This document shows positions 22,550 to 33,699 of a stretch of 64,000 nucleotides of DNA, one piece after another (the first letter of the stretch is position 1; every line of letters begins with the position of its first letter). Both the position numbers and the translations under genes were made by a program. The notes below the pieces were generated by a model. The model worked only from the letters and a program-made list of their open reading frames with translations, did not search any database and had not been told where the DNA came from. Source of the DNA: Atrina japonica. Taxonomy: Eukaryota > Mollusca > Bivalvia > Pterioida > Pinnidae. The stretch spans positions 434,001 to 498,000 of the forward strand of contig BROG01000080.1 in NCBI GenBank assembly GCA_030159075.1, in the 5' to 3' direction.

Positions 22550-23195
22550 GATTAGCCACACACATACGCGCGCAAAACATTCAATTACATTCTAAAGACT
22601 GATCAAAAACGTACGTTGCAAATATCATTTAAAGAAAAAAAGTTTATTTTTATTAACCAGCTCTACAGGTGTTTTCTTTGATCAGAACCTTCAGTTATTT
22701 TGCTTTTTGCAAGTACTCGCAAACTCATATATAACTAAAGAACTTTGATCAAATAGACATCGCGTTCAAAGTCACAGTTAAATGTTATTTTTGAAAAGTA
22801 CATCAATTTGATGATAATATATATTTTGTGTTTAATTTGTGCAATTAAGCCAGCACCATGTTGATCCTGTACGTAATTTGTACTTTTATTTACATGCTTG
22901 TTTGACTTTACGAATTCATAAAGGCGACTACAAACTACACATGTAGATTCCCAAGTTTCGTGAATTAATGACTTATGGTTTTCGAAAAATGCTGCGGAAA
23001 AAGTTCACGACGGGAAGAAAGACTACTACTACTACTACTACTCCTACTACTAACAATATTAATAAGAAACGATGTAAAAACAATATGTCTCCAAACTTCG
23101 TTTGGTAGACTTAATTATATACTACAGTGTAGAAGAAATTTTCGCTTAAAATTTTATGTCAATTACTGGTCATTCAGATGAACGATACCTTCATA
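22550..23195. other. No gene seen
   Basis: AT-rich. A short ACT run is at about 23025-23052. Confidence 0.45.
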
Positions 23196-23201
23196 CCTAC
23201 C

Positions 23202-23203
23202 TG

Positions 23204-23277
<74 letters not shown>

Positions 23278-23351
23278 TAGATAAATAGATATATCAAATA
23301 TATACACACACAGACGGACAGACGGACGGACAGACAGACAGATAGACAGAC

Positions 23352-23394
<43 letters not shown>

Positions 23395-23446
23395 CAGACA
23401 GATAGATAGATAGAGACAGACAGACAGACAGATAGATAAATTGATA
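23202..23446 (+). repeat. (GATA)n/(GACA)n compound array
   Basis: Blocks of GATA and GACA alternate over about 245 bp, with GACG variants. The Ser-Ile-Tyr-Leu frames on the minus strand are repeat translations. Confidence 0.95.
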
Positions 23447-23464
23447 GAAAGAAAGATAGTTGTG

Positions 23465-24465
23465 TGCAAATAGTTGAAGCTCTATCAATACCCACTACAC
23501 ATATTACTCAAAATAGCATGTACAGAATATCCCAAGATCGTGATACTCAATGAATGATGTATGGAATGACTTACAATTCAACGCAAATCAGTAATATATC
23601 CCTGGAGGTCTTTTATTAATATATACAGTTCATAATATCAAACCCTGTAAAACACTTTTATGTTAGAATTTCTGGTTAACATGGCCCCGATACATATAAA
23701 ATATAACCGGAGGCATCTTAAATCAAATAAAATTACATCTGTATTGTGTCAGAATGCATGGTGTGGTTGAAAATGTTAGCAATATCCTGTGATTTAAGTG
23801 TTAGAATTCTACAGAAGAAGTAAAACGGCATTTTATTTCAAGGTCTGCATCCATAAAATACACAAATAAGTTTTTATTTATTGATATATTTTTTATTTGT
23901 GATATGTGGATTTAAGATTTACTGGCTTTCTATCACTAACATACTTTTAATGATTCAATATATTTTACAATAGTTTCACCATGCCACAAGGGAAACATAT
24001 ATGTTATTTCAAAACGTTTGCTTTACAACGGACACACGAGAGAACACTATATATGAACAGGGGTATGATAAACAAAACATTCTGCCCCATCCTGGGGTCG
24101 GTATTACTTCTTAACCCTGTAAACCCCATATTTCATAATAGACTGGTCTAAAGTAGTAGAAAAGCTCATACCACTTAGATATTCAGGGATGAAACAGTTC
24201 ACAAGAGTGACGAAGGGCCTTAACGGTCATATAAGTGCAAATTACAGTTTTTCTATGTATTCTATCGGGACTTGATGCTAATGATTTATATAATATGAAA
24301 CCGTATTCCCAGACGATGTTATAAAAGATAATTGAAATCAGTCACGATATTTTACTGTAGACTGACGTATCAAAAGTCAAAATTTTATTCTCGTGTAAAC
24401 TTATGGTTTTGTTTTGGTAATTTGTTAAGGAATTTTAAAAACAGTATTACACAGATTAAAACAAC
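23465..24465. other. No gene seen
   Basis: AT-rich DNA without recognised features. Confidence 0.45.
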
Positions 24466-24474
24466 TTAAATGAC

Positions 24475-24620
24475 CAATATATCCCGGTAACGATGTAGTG
24501 GGGAAAAGACAACTGACAAAACGTTTTCACAAAAGCAGCATTGTTCCAGCGGGGCTTGTCAGGCGCAAGACTTCAGGGATCAGTGCGCCATCTATACCCA
24601 CTCGGACACGGAAGTCCCCG
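24475..24620 (-). mobile_element. SINE-2, minus strand, partial
   Basis: On the minus strand the head reads CCGTGTCCGAGTGGGTATAG, followed by a B-box region CAAGCCCCGCTGGAAC and the internal block with CAAAACGTTTTC. The distal tail is missing. Confidence 0.65.
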
Positions 24621-24751
24621 CAAGCATTATAACAAAAATATCATAATATGGACGATGAGATCTAGAGGAAGGGTTATTTTAAACAATTTACAATAATTAA
24701 GAAACACAATATACAACTTTAATCCATATAACCTGAAGGCACTGATGTTGG

Positions 24752-24885
24752 GGTAAGCATGATTACCTCTGGAGAAAAACCAGAGAATCCCGAGAACATC
24801 CACGTGACCGAATGAGCCGACGATCGCCAAAACATTTGTGAGAAATCGGAGCAGTAACCTTTTCTGTCCAGTTTCTGTTTTGCTG
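24752..24885 (-). other. GC-richer segment open in all three minus frames, doubtful exon
   Basis: A CTCAG acceptor-like site is followed by about 125 bp open in all three minus frames, and a GTAATC donor-like site. One frame reads NRNWTEKVTAPISHKCFGD. I cannot choose a frame or recognise a family. It lies downstream, on the same strand, of the Ig-domain exon at 28168-28271. Confidence 0.15.
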
Positions 24886-24899
24886 AGTTCAATTTTCTT

Positions 24900-25930
24900 A
24901 CATCTTGCGTTGTGCTGGAAATATTTACATACTGGGACTAAAGATAAAGAATGGTTTTATGTATCTGTGACAAAAATGTAGGACTTTTAATGATTATTGT
25001 GTTCATCAAGATATGAAACAAATTATCGATCGTCAGGAAAGACACATGAATATATTTCTACGTTTTTGTGTTTTGCAAGTATTAATGTAAACACGACAAT
25101 ACCAGATTTACCATTCAGATACAACATTAACATTTCATCCCTGTAGACGACAATAGACTCATCTGATACAAAAGAAAACAACATACCATTCTGATATTTA
25201 GGGATAAACGGGTTAACCTATTTTCGAAGATATTTTTTCTCTTTCAATTCTTTCGTGTATGGTTTTTCTTCCTTTGTCAATACTCAAAATTAATGTCATT
25301 TCAAAGCTTCTCATGGGTATTTACATCATTTTTTTTGAAAAAGAAACACTTAAAGTCATTTTGCTAACTTAATGGCGGGTGCAAAATAATAGGAATGTTT
25401 TCCATTAAGAAATCAAAGAAAAATTCCCATAAATAAATCGTATTTCTTCACACAAATCTATAACGAATCTCTGGCTGTCTAACTTTCTTTATTCCTGTGA
25501 AAGATTGATAGTTATCGTGTACTTTAAAACACACAAAATGATGACGTCATTCATTTGATGTGTTTCTCTTGGAGTAATCATTGCTGGTATGCAGTGATGT
25601 GTAGGTTTACAAAGAGATACATAAGATTGTATGGACAGATATATAGTTATTTAGTTAACACTTTCAGCTGTGATCGGAACAAATTAATAGAAATAACTTC
25701 TAGTAACAAATACCAGAAATGATAAAATATCATTGCAGCCACATGCACTTTAGAATATTCAATATTCCATTAAATATTTTACATGTTTGGGACGGTGTTT
25801 AGACATTGAGCAACTTTATCTTTTAATGTTTTAGTCTTTATAATGAGATTAATGTAGGCAGAATATTGTTTTTACCAACGATGGATAATATCTAAAATTT
25901 ACGTCAACAATAATTACGTCAACAATATTT
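24900..25930. other. No gene seen
   Basis: AT-rich DNA without recognised features. Confidence 0.45.
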
Positions 25931-25954
25931 ACAATGTTGACTTGTATATTTCAG

Positions 25955-26110
25955 TACATGATTTTACTAGCCATACTATCACGGCCATTATCATGTCATA
26001 TCTTTGTTTTGGGGAATTGTCACTTTTTCGATATGAGAACTAACCAGTGTTATTTCTTCTGTGTAACGCAATGTGATATATCCATGTTACCACCTTTTAC
26101 ACATATCCTT
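25955..26110 (+). CDS. Possible exon encoding a Cys-rich peptide
   Basis: The acceptor TATATTTCAG and the donor GTAAGT bracket exactly 52 codons in phase 0 at both ends. The translation has a hydrophobic start (MILLAILS) and five cysteines spaced C-x7-C-x9-C-x3-C-x3-C around GNCHFFDMRTNQCYFFC. This could be the beginning of a secreted Cys-rich protein if the Met at residue 2 is used. The family is not recognised and no neighbouring exon was found. Confidence 0.3.
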
Positions 26111-26404
26111 GTAAGTCTATGTTTTCTTTTACGTAACTCTTGGAATTTTATCCTTTTACTAAGCCATCAGCAAAAACATGTGCTTTATTTATATATGGTA
26201 TAGAATAAAAGCTTATATTCTATTCCATCTGAGATAGACTTACACCTTACATATTTGCATGAGCTTTTCTACCCGATACGAGACCGTTAAAGTTTTCCAG
26301 TGGGAAAAATCTGTTTACACATTTTTTTTTTCACATTTCACATATTTCCTTGTTGTTGCTAATTCTATATATTGTTTAAAGTTTAATCTAGTTTAATTCT
26401 TTGA

Positions 26405-27903
26405 CCGGTGTTATAGAGTGAGACTTCCACTTTAGCCAGACTTCCACGGCGATCCTTCTGTAGAGTAAGCGTTCCCCTTATGGGGGAAGTCTAACTCTAG
26501 AGCCAGTCTTCCACGGCGATCCTTCTGTAGAGTAAGCGTTCCCCTTATGGGGGAAGTCTAACTCTAGAGCCAGTCTTCCACCGTGTAATTTTGAGTGAGA
26601 TCTCCCCCCAGAGGGGAAGTTTCACTCTAGATTCAGTCCTCTCCTTTAACTGAAGTTGACTATTCTGCTCTTTAAAGAATCTTCTCAGATTATATGGGCG
26701 CCCCTCTTCAAACGTTTTCGAACTTAATGTATATGAAAAACATATAATTGTTAAAGGCATACAATTTGTCAAAATGAAAACTTTTGTTTGTATACAAATA
26801 ATATGTTCTTGATAAATCCTGGGATGCTAAACAATGTTATGATATCTTAATTGGTAAAAAAAATTCAAATGTGAACAGTATCCGAGTTAAGATTGGATAT
26901 TCTTACATGGATGCAAGGCATAACAATCGTCGGAAAATTACATTAATTCTAGGCAGTATTCGCCTGATATGTTGAAATTTTCTATTGTCCGAAATATCGT
27001 TCCGCTTTTTTTAAATCAAAGTTTTATAGGTCTTATCGTGTGTTATATGTTCTTTTTTCTATTAAAATGACAGCCTGTATGTTTTAGGGGTACCTGGATG
27101 TAAACCATTTTTGTTTTCCGTCGTCCTTTCTTTATTTCCAAACATCTGTAGCCAGATACTTTTTCTTAGAGCCTTCGTGTTGTAAACTATATGCAAATAT
27201 AATTCAGTATCTAAATAAAGAAAAAAAATCAAATTGCTTTATAATTTGTGTCAACCCCACCTCCGCTGGCACAAAGTTACACAAAAGTAAAAAAAAAAGC
27301 AACTTACATTATTACTTTATTTTTATAATTGATACAATAATATTGATGATACAATTCCTAAGAAAAACAAAATCACCGACATCTTTGTAATTACTTTGTT
27401 TCCTAATGAAAAACCCAATAAAACTATGAAGTATTGAGGTGGAATAAGTTCGCAAGAACATTAAAAATCTCTATTTCCCGTCTTGTATTTAGGTATTTGC
27501 ATAATGATTATAAGCAAGATTTCCAATTAAGTTTTAATTAGTTGTGCATTATTCCTCGAAGTTTAAGAGATGGGATTCAGTGTTAATATATACAATGGAA
27601 TTCCTTTGTATTTTGTCAATCCGCTATACATCAGTTCAATAATTACTTTAAATTTCACCATTGTTTGATACCAATAAATGAAATAAGACTCACTTTAGGG
27701 AATGGCCGCAAGAAGTAGTCTGGCTATGGGGGAAGCCTCACTCTATAACTAGTTGTAGAGTGAGACTTCCCCAGGGGGAGATCCAACTCTGGAGCGAAAC
27801 TTCCCCCGGGGAGAGCAGGACCGCCGGGGGAAGACTGACTCTAGAGTAAGATTACTACCGGGGGGAGTCTGGCTATTGGGGAAGCCTCACTCTATAACAC
27901 CGG
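26405..27903. mobile_element. 1.5-kb element with CCGG-ended terminal inverted repeats
   Basis: The left end begins CCGGTGTTATAGAGTGAG. The right end is its reverse complement with one mismatch over 24 bp. Inside each end are GC-rich subrepeats of a TAGAGTGAGACTTCCCC type, in both orientations. On the left, a 67-bp unit is repeated twice (from 26435 and 26502), with a partial third start at 26569. On the right the subrepeats fill about 27705-27903. The centre (about 26650-27690) is AT-rich and encodes nothing I recognise, so the element is probably non-autonomous. No target site duplication is evident. The related but distinct element at 40236-40864 supports this reading. Confidence 0.7.
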
Positions 27904-27904
27904 A

Positions 27905-28165
27905 AGTCGGGACAGATTGTTCAGAAAAATTTACAGTGATGTTTTCTGTTCTTGCGGTTGCTCATGTTATAGTATCAGGTTTCCATTTATCTGATAAGTC
28001 CACCTTTTTACAAATTACGAAGGATCCCTGACATAATATAACTTTACGTTCACCTTGCAAAATATTTTTATAAGATCGTGAGCACTCCCGACCCTCGTCT
28101 TCAGCTGGCGAGAGACGTGATGATTTTAAGCATGAAACGTTGTAACAACACGGTCAAAAAGGCTT
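27905..28165. other. No gene seen; intron side of the Ig exon
   Basis: Less AT-rich around 28080-28130 but not clearly coding. Confidence 0.4.
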
Positions 28166-28167
28166 AC

Positions 28168-28271
28168 CACCAACTGTAATAGTGCAGCTCTGCTGTCCAA
28201 ATATATTATTTGGATTACGACAATAAATAACGCCTGTTCGCTTTGCCATATCAATGATAATAACAATTTGT
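28168..28271 (-). CDS. Exon for the second half of an immunoglobulin domain
   Basis: On the minus strand CTTAGCTTACAG (acceptor) is followed by 104 nt and the donor GTAAGC. The translation is 34 residues. It includes RTGVIYC, matching the DSGxYxC motif of strand F with the disulfide Cys at residue 17, then N-x3-FG at the F-G turn and SCTITV for strand G. An intron that splits an Ig domain and an exon ending in phase 1 are both common in Ig-superfamily genes. The first half of the domain was not located upstream (above 28271), and no fibronectin or membrane segment was seen. Protein type (cell adhesion molecule, receptor or secreted) is unknown. Confidence 0.55.
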
Positions 28272-28274
28272 CTG

Positions 28275-28730
28275 TAAGCTAAGAGTATTGATAGATCAAT
28301 TAGTATTATTGATTGAATTATGTTGAACTATATTCTGTGGTGTATTATTGTAGAATAAAATGTTTATCTCTTTCGTTTGCGTTCATCAAAATAAAACAAA
28401 CTAAACATGAATGCTTCCCTCATTATTTATATATTATCAACTTTCAGAAGCTCAAAACATTTAGAAAGGCAAGAAGTCAATTTTAATAGTTCCGAAAGTT
28501 TTGATAAGAAGGGTATTTATTACTTCAAACACGAACATTAGAAGAAAGAAAATAAATTCTTCATACTTCAATTCAATAACAGCGATTCCGTAGCAGTAAA
28601 ATCAATTTTTGCAACAGAATATTATTTTTAATGATACAATCATAGGAAAATGTTCAAATCCAGTCATACATGACTACAGTTAATAGAAAATAGCTTAATT
28701 TATGACACACTAAAATGATTTTATTTTTTG
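28275..28730. other. No gene seen
   Basis: AT-rich DNA 5' of the Ig exon. No companion exon recognised. Confidence 0.4.
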
Positions 28731-28734
28731 CAGT

Positions 28735-28962
28735 TTAACGGGAGAAAAATTAGCCTTGACTTTTGATTATGAAGGTGATATTTCCGTAGCAAATCCAGTT
28801 AACTGGAGAAAAAGTGTGTTGAACTGGGGAAAAACAAGTTTCAATTGCTTCAAAATTACATAATGCTAAAAGTGTGATGTGGGCGTTGTGAAACCTAGTT
28901 TTTCTTCCGTTAAGACTCTCACTAGTGCAAAAACGCCAAATCACACCAATAAGTAAAATAAA
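28735..28962. repeat. Repeat family E, left part
   Basis: Modules TTAACGGGAGAAAAAT, AGTTAACTGGAGAAAAAG and AACCTAGTTTTTCTTCCG match those at 21470-21965. The family resumes at about 29490 after the A/B composite, so A/B may have inserted here. Confidence 0.5.
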
Positions 28963-28964
28963 GA

Positions 28965-29490
28965 ACCAATGGATAATGGAAACTCCATGTCCACTGGAAT
29001 ACGACAAATTAGATATATCGAAAACCGCGTTTAATGTCAACGTTCCGCAAATTTTACGGTCGGTATAATAGTCTTGTTTGCGACTACTCTGTTTCACTAA
29101 GTGAAATGTTGAGTTGCCTTTTCGTTGGCGGTTGCTGAGACGTCTGTACCAATAGTGACGAGGATACACTCCTCACGTGTTTCATTGGACTTGACTGTGG
29201 ACTCACGGCGGGTGTGACCGGTCGACAGGGGATGATTTCTCATCCATGGCACCTGATTCCACCTCTTGGTTTCCAGAGGTCCGTGTTTGTCCATTTTTGC
29301 CGGATTTGTATCTATGTCCTGGACATTCTATTGATTTATACTTTGGTATCTAAATTTTTTATATATACAAATGGTCTCAACATGAAGATCAATTGACAAT
29401 CCCAAACGAAATGGGACCAGGTGTCTTGAAGGAGTCAGCTTCCCCGGTTAGAATGCTACACCTGTCGCAAATGTTACATGGAAATCACGC
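28965..29490 (+). mobile_element. Family B, copy 3, split by a family A insertion
   Basis: The B 5' part (28965 to about 29019) ends within ACAAATTAGATATA. B resumes near 29358 with TATATACAAATGGTCTCAAC and continues through GGGACCAGGTGTC to CGCAAATGTTACATGGAAA. In the uninterrupted copy at 17305 the two parts are adjacent. The intervening 29020-29357 is family A. Confidence 0.75.
29020..29357 (-). mobile_element. Family A, copy 4, nested in family B, with intact 65-codon ORF
   Basis: This is the fullest family A copy. It runs from the ATTTTACGGTCGGTATAA block to CTTTGGTATCTAAATTTTTT. The nested position defines approximate ends and a length of about 338 bp. The minus-strand frame 29294-29097 is intact, starts MDKHGPLETKR and matches copy 1 in length. 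A short TATA-type duplication may flank it. Confidence 0.75.
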
Positions 29491-29985
29491 AAGTTAACTG
29501 GAAAACCAAATTAGGTGAAAATAGCATCAGCTAGTTTTAAACTTGATTGGCGAAAGGGGGTCAATGTATATGGTCCTGCTCCGGAATACTTCCTAACATT
29601 CGTGAGAGGGGGGACTTCATTATGTTTATAAATATCCCAATAAGTTAAAACTATATAAAATTATCAAGTTAAACCTAGTTTTGCTCTGATAAATGTAGTT
29701 TACTCCAGTTATTGACAATTTAGAGAAAGTAGGTTAATCTTGAGAAAAAATTTTTAACTCATTAATGTGGTGCTGTAGTAGGAACTTGAATTTACTGAAA
29801 AAGCTATTTTTGCTTAGAGAACGAGGTTAAATTGTGACAAATTTAAATCAATACTAATTATATTAATCATATTCATACTGGTTCCATCCACCTTATGCAA
29901 GTTAATACTTTAAACTAGGTTTAGCTGATGAAAAACTAGATAAAGCCTAAGTTTAATTCATTAATGTGATTTTGCGTACCTTTTT
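29490..29985. repeat. Repeat family E, right part
   Basis: Modules AAGTTAAACCTAGTTTTGC, TTTAACTCATTAATGTGG and GTTTAATTCATTAATGTGAT match family E at 21470-21965. They occur in a loose tandem arrangement with variable spacing. Confidence 0.5.
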
Positions 29986-30267
29986 ATTCTAAATTACTAA
30001 GTGAATTCAATTTACATTGTAAATCAACGGTTTAGTCTATGCCACCCTGATAGGCTATATTTATTTATTTCTTTGTTTGTTTTTTGGTGTGTTTGCGTTT
30101 TACGTAAAAATCGTACAGTTATTCAACTATACATCGGAGTAAGTTTTTTTACCCATTGAACCTCTGTTTATAAGATTGAACAAGTTTACACAAAATCAAC
30201 ATCGGTTGATGTATGATAAAATCGCATTCCAGCGAAACTAGGAAAAACCTACCGAACCATCTCAATA

Positions 30268-30622
30268 TCATAAACATAATACCAAAGTTATAATGCTCAA
30301 GACGATATCGTTTCTGTCAATTAGACTTCATCAGTTGAGCTCCAATTTAAAAAGCATGTGTATTTTCTAAAGAGAAAGTGGTATTATAAAGGCCAAATGA
30401 TATCTCTAAAAGTATAGCCGAAATCCGTCTAAGAGTAACCACTGTAAAAATGACTATTTTAGCTTTAGAATTTTTTTTGAATTTGAATGGTGTTAACATT
30501 GCCAAATATTACTTTAGTATAAGATGAAGAGCTGGTACCGAAATACCAGGTACTAGGTTTATGTATACCCTCGGGGACTCAAACGGTCCACCGGCAGTGG
30601 TAACGACCTAGTGGTTATAAAT
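30268..30622 (+). mobile_element. Family C, copy 2 (tandem unit 1)
   Basis: A well preserved copy, from CATAAACATAATACC through GACTTCATCAGTTGAGCTCC and CCGAAATCCGTCTAAGAGTA to GGTACCGAAATACCAGG. A short tail ends GGGGACTCAAA, which the copy at 48605 also has. It is followed at a 354-bp period by a nearly identical second copy. Confidence 0.8.
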
Positions 30623-30905
30623 ATCATAAGCATAATACCAAAGTTATAATGCTCAAGACGATATCGTTTCTGTCAATTAGACTTCATCAGTTGAGCTCCA
30701 ATTTAAAAAGTATGTGTATTTTCTAAAGAGAAAGTGGTATTATAAAGGCCAAATGATATCTCTAAAAGTATAGCCGAAATCCGTCTAAGAGTAACCACTG
30801 TAAAAAATGACTATTTTAGCTTTAGAATTTTTTTTGAATTTAAATGGTGTTAACATTGCCAAATATTACTTTAGTATAAGATGAACAGCTGGTACCGAAA
30901 TACTG
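30623..30905 (+). mobile_element. Family C, copy 3 (tandem unit 2)
   Basis: Nearly identical to the copy at 30268, differing at only a few positions. It ends at CTGGTACCGAAATAC without the tail. The near identity implies a recent tandem duplication, not two independent insertions. Confidence 0.8.
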
Positions 30906-31194
30906 ATTTCTTGTCTCTTGTCTCACCCGTTTGTTGTCACGTGGAAGAATTAACGAAAACTGGTGTTGGTTACACGTGACTGACCTCTCGTAGGTGTGTC
31001 AATTTCGACCAATGACAATATGACTCATGCGATCTTGAAAGTTTTACGAATGGTAAAGATAAGTATAAGATTTTATAATGAAGAAAAACACAGTCCTCAG
31101 AATTCATTCGGAGAATCTTTGGTTATGAAAGGAATTCTCTACATTCAGATTTTCTGTGTGTTATGTATTGTTTACACTGTTATGAAGTAATGTT

Positions 31195-31425
31195 TACGCC
31201 CCTTTACCATTTGATAAACTTACAAGAACACGTCTGTCCTTCGGATGAGACAATAGAAACTGAGGTCCCGTAGGTCACAGTAGGTGTTGCCACGTTAAAG
31301 AACTCTCACTACTCAATGGTCGTAGGTGCCGAGCTTAGGCCAAATTTTGAAGCCCTACACCGGGATTTGGTGACATTTCCATATGGGTGAAAAATTCTTG
31401 AGTGGGTCGCTAAACAACAACAAGA
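31195..31425 (+). mobile_element. SINE-1, head missing
   Basis: Matches the body and tail of SINE-1: CTTCGGATGAGACAATAGAA, GTCACAGTAGGTGTTG, GCCGAGCTTAGGCCAAATTT, TTCTTGAGTGGGTCGCTAAA. The tRNA-like head is lost. Confidence 0.8.
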
Positions 31426-31429
31426 ATTT

Positions 31430-32555
31430 CCATTGGTCTAATATGACACACGTACGAGGTCACTCACATGTGACCCCATAACAGTTCTCGTTAAATCTCC
31501 CATGTGACACCAGAAAACGGAAGAGATGAGTTATTCTTCAAAATAACTCCGTTTTATCAAGGCACGGCTCGTAGCTGACCCTATTTGAATAACAAGCAAA
31601 TGGAATCACTGTATCGGAGTCATATACAACAGTGACTGTCTTGTTGGACTATCATTTTAACCGATATACATTGTTGCTAACACAGAGGCGTCTTGTTTAT
31701 ATCCTTTTCAAGAGACACTTACATGTCTAACGCACTCTTCATATTTAATGGAAGTCGAGTTTTTGTGTCAAGTACAAAATATATGTGAAATGTCATATTT
31801 GTAAATAAAAATGCGCTTTCATTTTATAAACGAAGAAACAGAAGGTTCTACAGAAGGTAGATATTTTGTAATTGACTTATACACGTGTTTATCAAGGAAA
31901 TACATTACAAAATTCCTAACTAAAAGATGATGTCGTGGTACACATGGGCAAGTTCTTATTTTTTCATATGTGCTTGTGCAATGTAGGAAGGTTTCAACCA
32001 ATTACTTGTATAATACAGAACACAACATTGATATTGGAAATGCGTTCTGACACACTCAGAATGTATGGTAATTTACAAAATATGCAACGTAGCGTTGAGA
32101 AGCAGATGTACGGATATGATAGATGCACATACATCAATGTAGAGATATACCGAAAATAACAAATCGTTAGTTTATAACAGAAATCATGTATGAAGGAAAC
32201 AGAAATATATGATTTCATGATTTTTATCTAAATCGTGATTTTCGTAGGGATTTCAAAGCTCTAAATATCGTTCAAAGGTTCATGTTTCAGGCATGTTTAA
32301 TGTTGTTTTGATGTGTCTCGGTATAATATCTGACCTTAATACTAGTAAGAAATAATATATTTGGTACTAATCAATGAAGTTAGTGAACTTAAAATTTGTG
32401 AAAGATTAAAAATACCCACGGAAAAGGTTATCTAATAGGCGTTTTAAACATTACCAGTTTGTTATTTTTCTATAAACTTTATTGTCCTCGGCAACTGAAA
32501 AGAAGAAACGTAACTACGGAGCTTACAAGTTTGTCATTTACATACATGATACCAC
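31430..32555. other. No gene seen
   Basis: AT-rich DNA. Overlapping open stretches at 31819-32218 on both strands show no domain. Confidence 0.45.
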
Positions 32556-32562
32556 TGCTTGA

Positions 32563-32830
32563 GGTGGTGGTCAAGTGGTAGAATGTTCGACTCAAGATTG
32601 GAAGGTCCCGGGTTGGATTCCAGGATCGCGTCATACCAAAAAACTTTTTAAAATGTCTTTTCCATCGCCAATCGATCTTCTTACGAAATGAAAGTCATGC
32701 GTCTTTTGTGTTATATTTAGATACGAGGTCTTGTGTCACGGTAATTGCGGCAGGTAAAATGGCCCTCACTGCAGTCAGCCCATAGCACAGGTCAAAATTA
32801 TAATGACAATTCCATATAAGTGTAAAATTC
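32563..32830 (+). mobile_element. Third tRNA-derived SINE-like element
   Basis: A-box-like TGGTCAAGTGG (32568-32578) and B-box-like GGTTGGATTCC (32611-32621) have tRNA-like spacing. The body contains AATGGCCCTCACTGC and CATAGCACAGGTCAAAATT, loosely like SINE-1. No flanking duplication found. Confidence 0.5.
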
Positions 32831-33001
32831 CGAAATGTAGAACAAGAAAATAAAAACCTATTACAAATTTCTGCGAATTTCCGTGAATTGAAAATGACAA
32901 TAGTTTGAAGAAATATTGTAAAAAAGAATATGGAAATTGACAAGAAAATATAATACACTTCCGGTTCGAAACCTCAACGGTGTTTAGTTTCAGACAACCA
33001 T

Positions 33002-33284
33002 TAGCTTTGTAAATAATTATCTATACCAGACTGTTCGCAATTGGTAGCCAACAATTCGTTTATGATCTTAAAGTGCTGTCGGTAAAAGGGATATTATACA
33101 TTTTCACACATAATTATCCATAAACTCTACAAAAAATCTGCAGAATGAGTATTCAAATAAAACACTGAGTGTTTCAAACTTTTATAATTCCTTAAGGGAC
33201 TAATCAGCTATAAACTTTTTACCTTTTCCTTCATTTTGTCTATTGTAGACTAAAGGGACTTGGATTCCTGCAGTTATCCGTTCA
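33002..33284 (+). mobile_element. Interspersed repeat family D, copy 1
   Basis: Reads in parallel with the reverse complement of 39645-39940. Shared blocks are AATAATTATCTATA, AATTCGTTTATGAT, GGTAAAAGGGATATTATA, AATCTGCAGAATG, AAGGGACTAATCAG and CTTTTCCTTCATTTTGT. Non-coding; class unknown. Confidence 0.75.
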
Positions 33285-33413
33285 TAATCTGTGTATATTT
33301 TGATATAACTGATGTTCATCTTGGCTGTATGAAAATTCATTTCCCATTTTGAAATTCCCCTCCCTCTCGCTTTCTCGCTCTTTCTATCATTGATGTAAGT
33401 TACGTACTTTGGA

Positions 33414-33688
33414 AGTTGGTAGCGCGCTCGACTCTTGATCGTGAGGTCGTGAGTTCGAGTCCAGTCGGCGGCAGGTTGGTTTCCTGTCTGTCGGATAAGA
33501 CAGTAAAAAACCGCGGTGCCGTGTCACAGTAGGTATCGGCACGTTTAAGAACCCTCACTGCTCAATGGCCGTAAGTGCCGAGCATAGGCCAAAATGTGAA
33601 GCCTCTCAATATGAGTGAAAGATTCTTGAGTGGGACGTTAAACAACAATAAAAAATAAATAAATAATAATAAAGAAAAAACCAAACGG
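33414..33688 (+). mobile_element. SINE-1, 5'-truncated, with 8-bp target site duplication
   Basis: Starts within the head (AGTTGGTAGCGCGCTCG), keeps B-box GAGTTCGAGTCC, and continues through the complete body to GAGTGGGACGTTAAAC and an A/T-rich tail. The 8-bp direct repeat ACTTTGGA flanks it at 33406-33413 and 33689-33696. A 5' truncation with a duplication fits incomplete reverse transcription. Confidence 0.8.
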
Positions 33689-33699
33689 ACTTTGGACTA

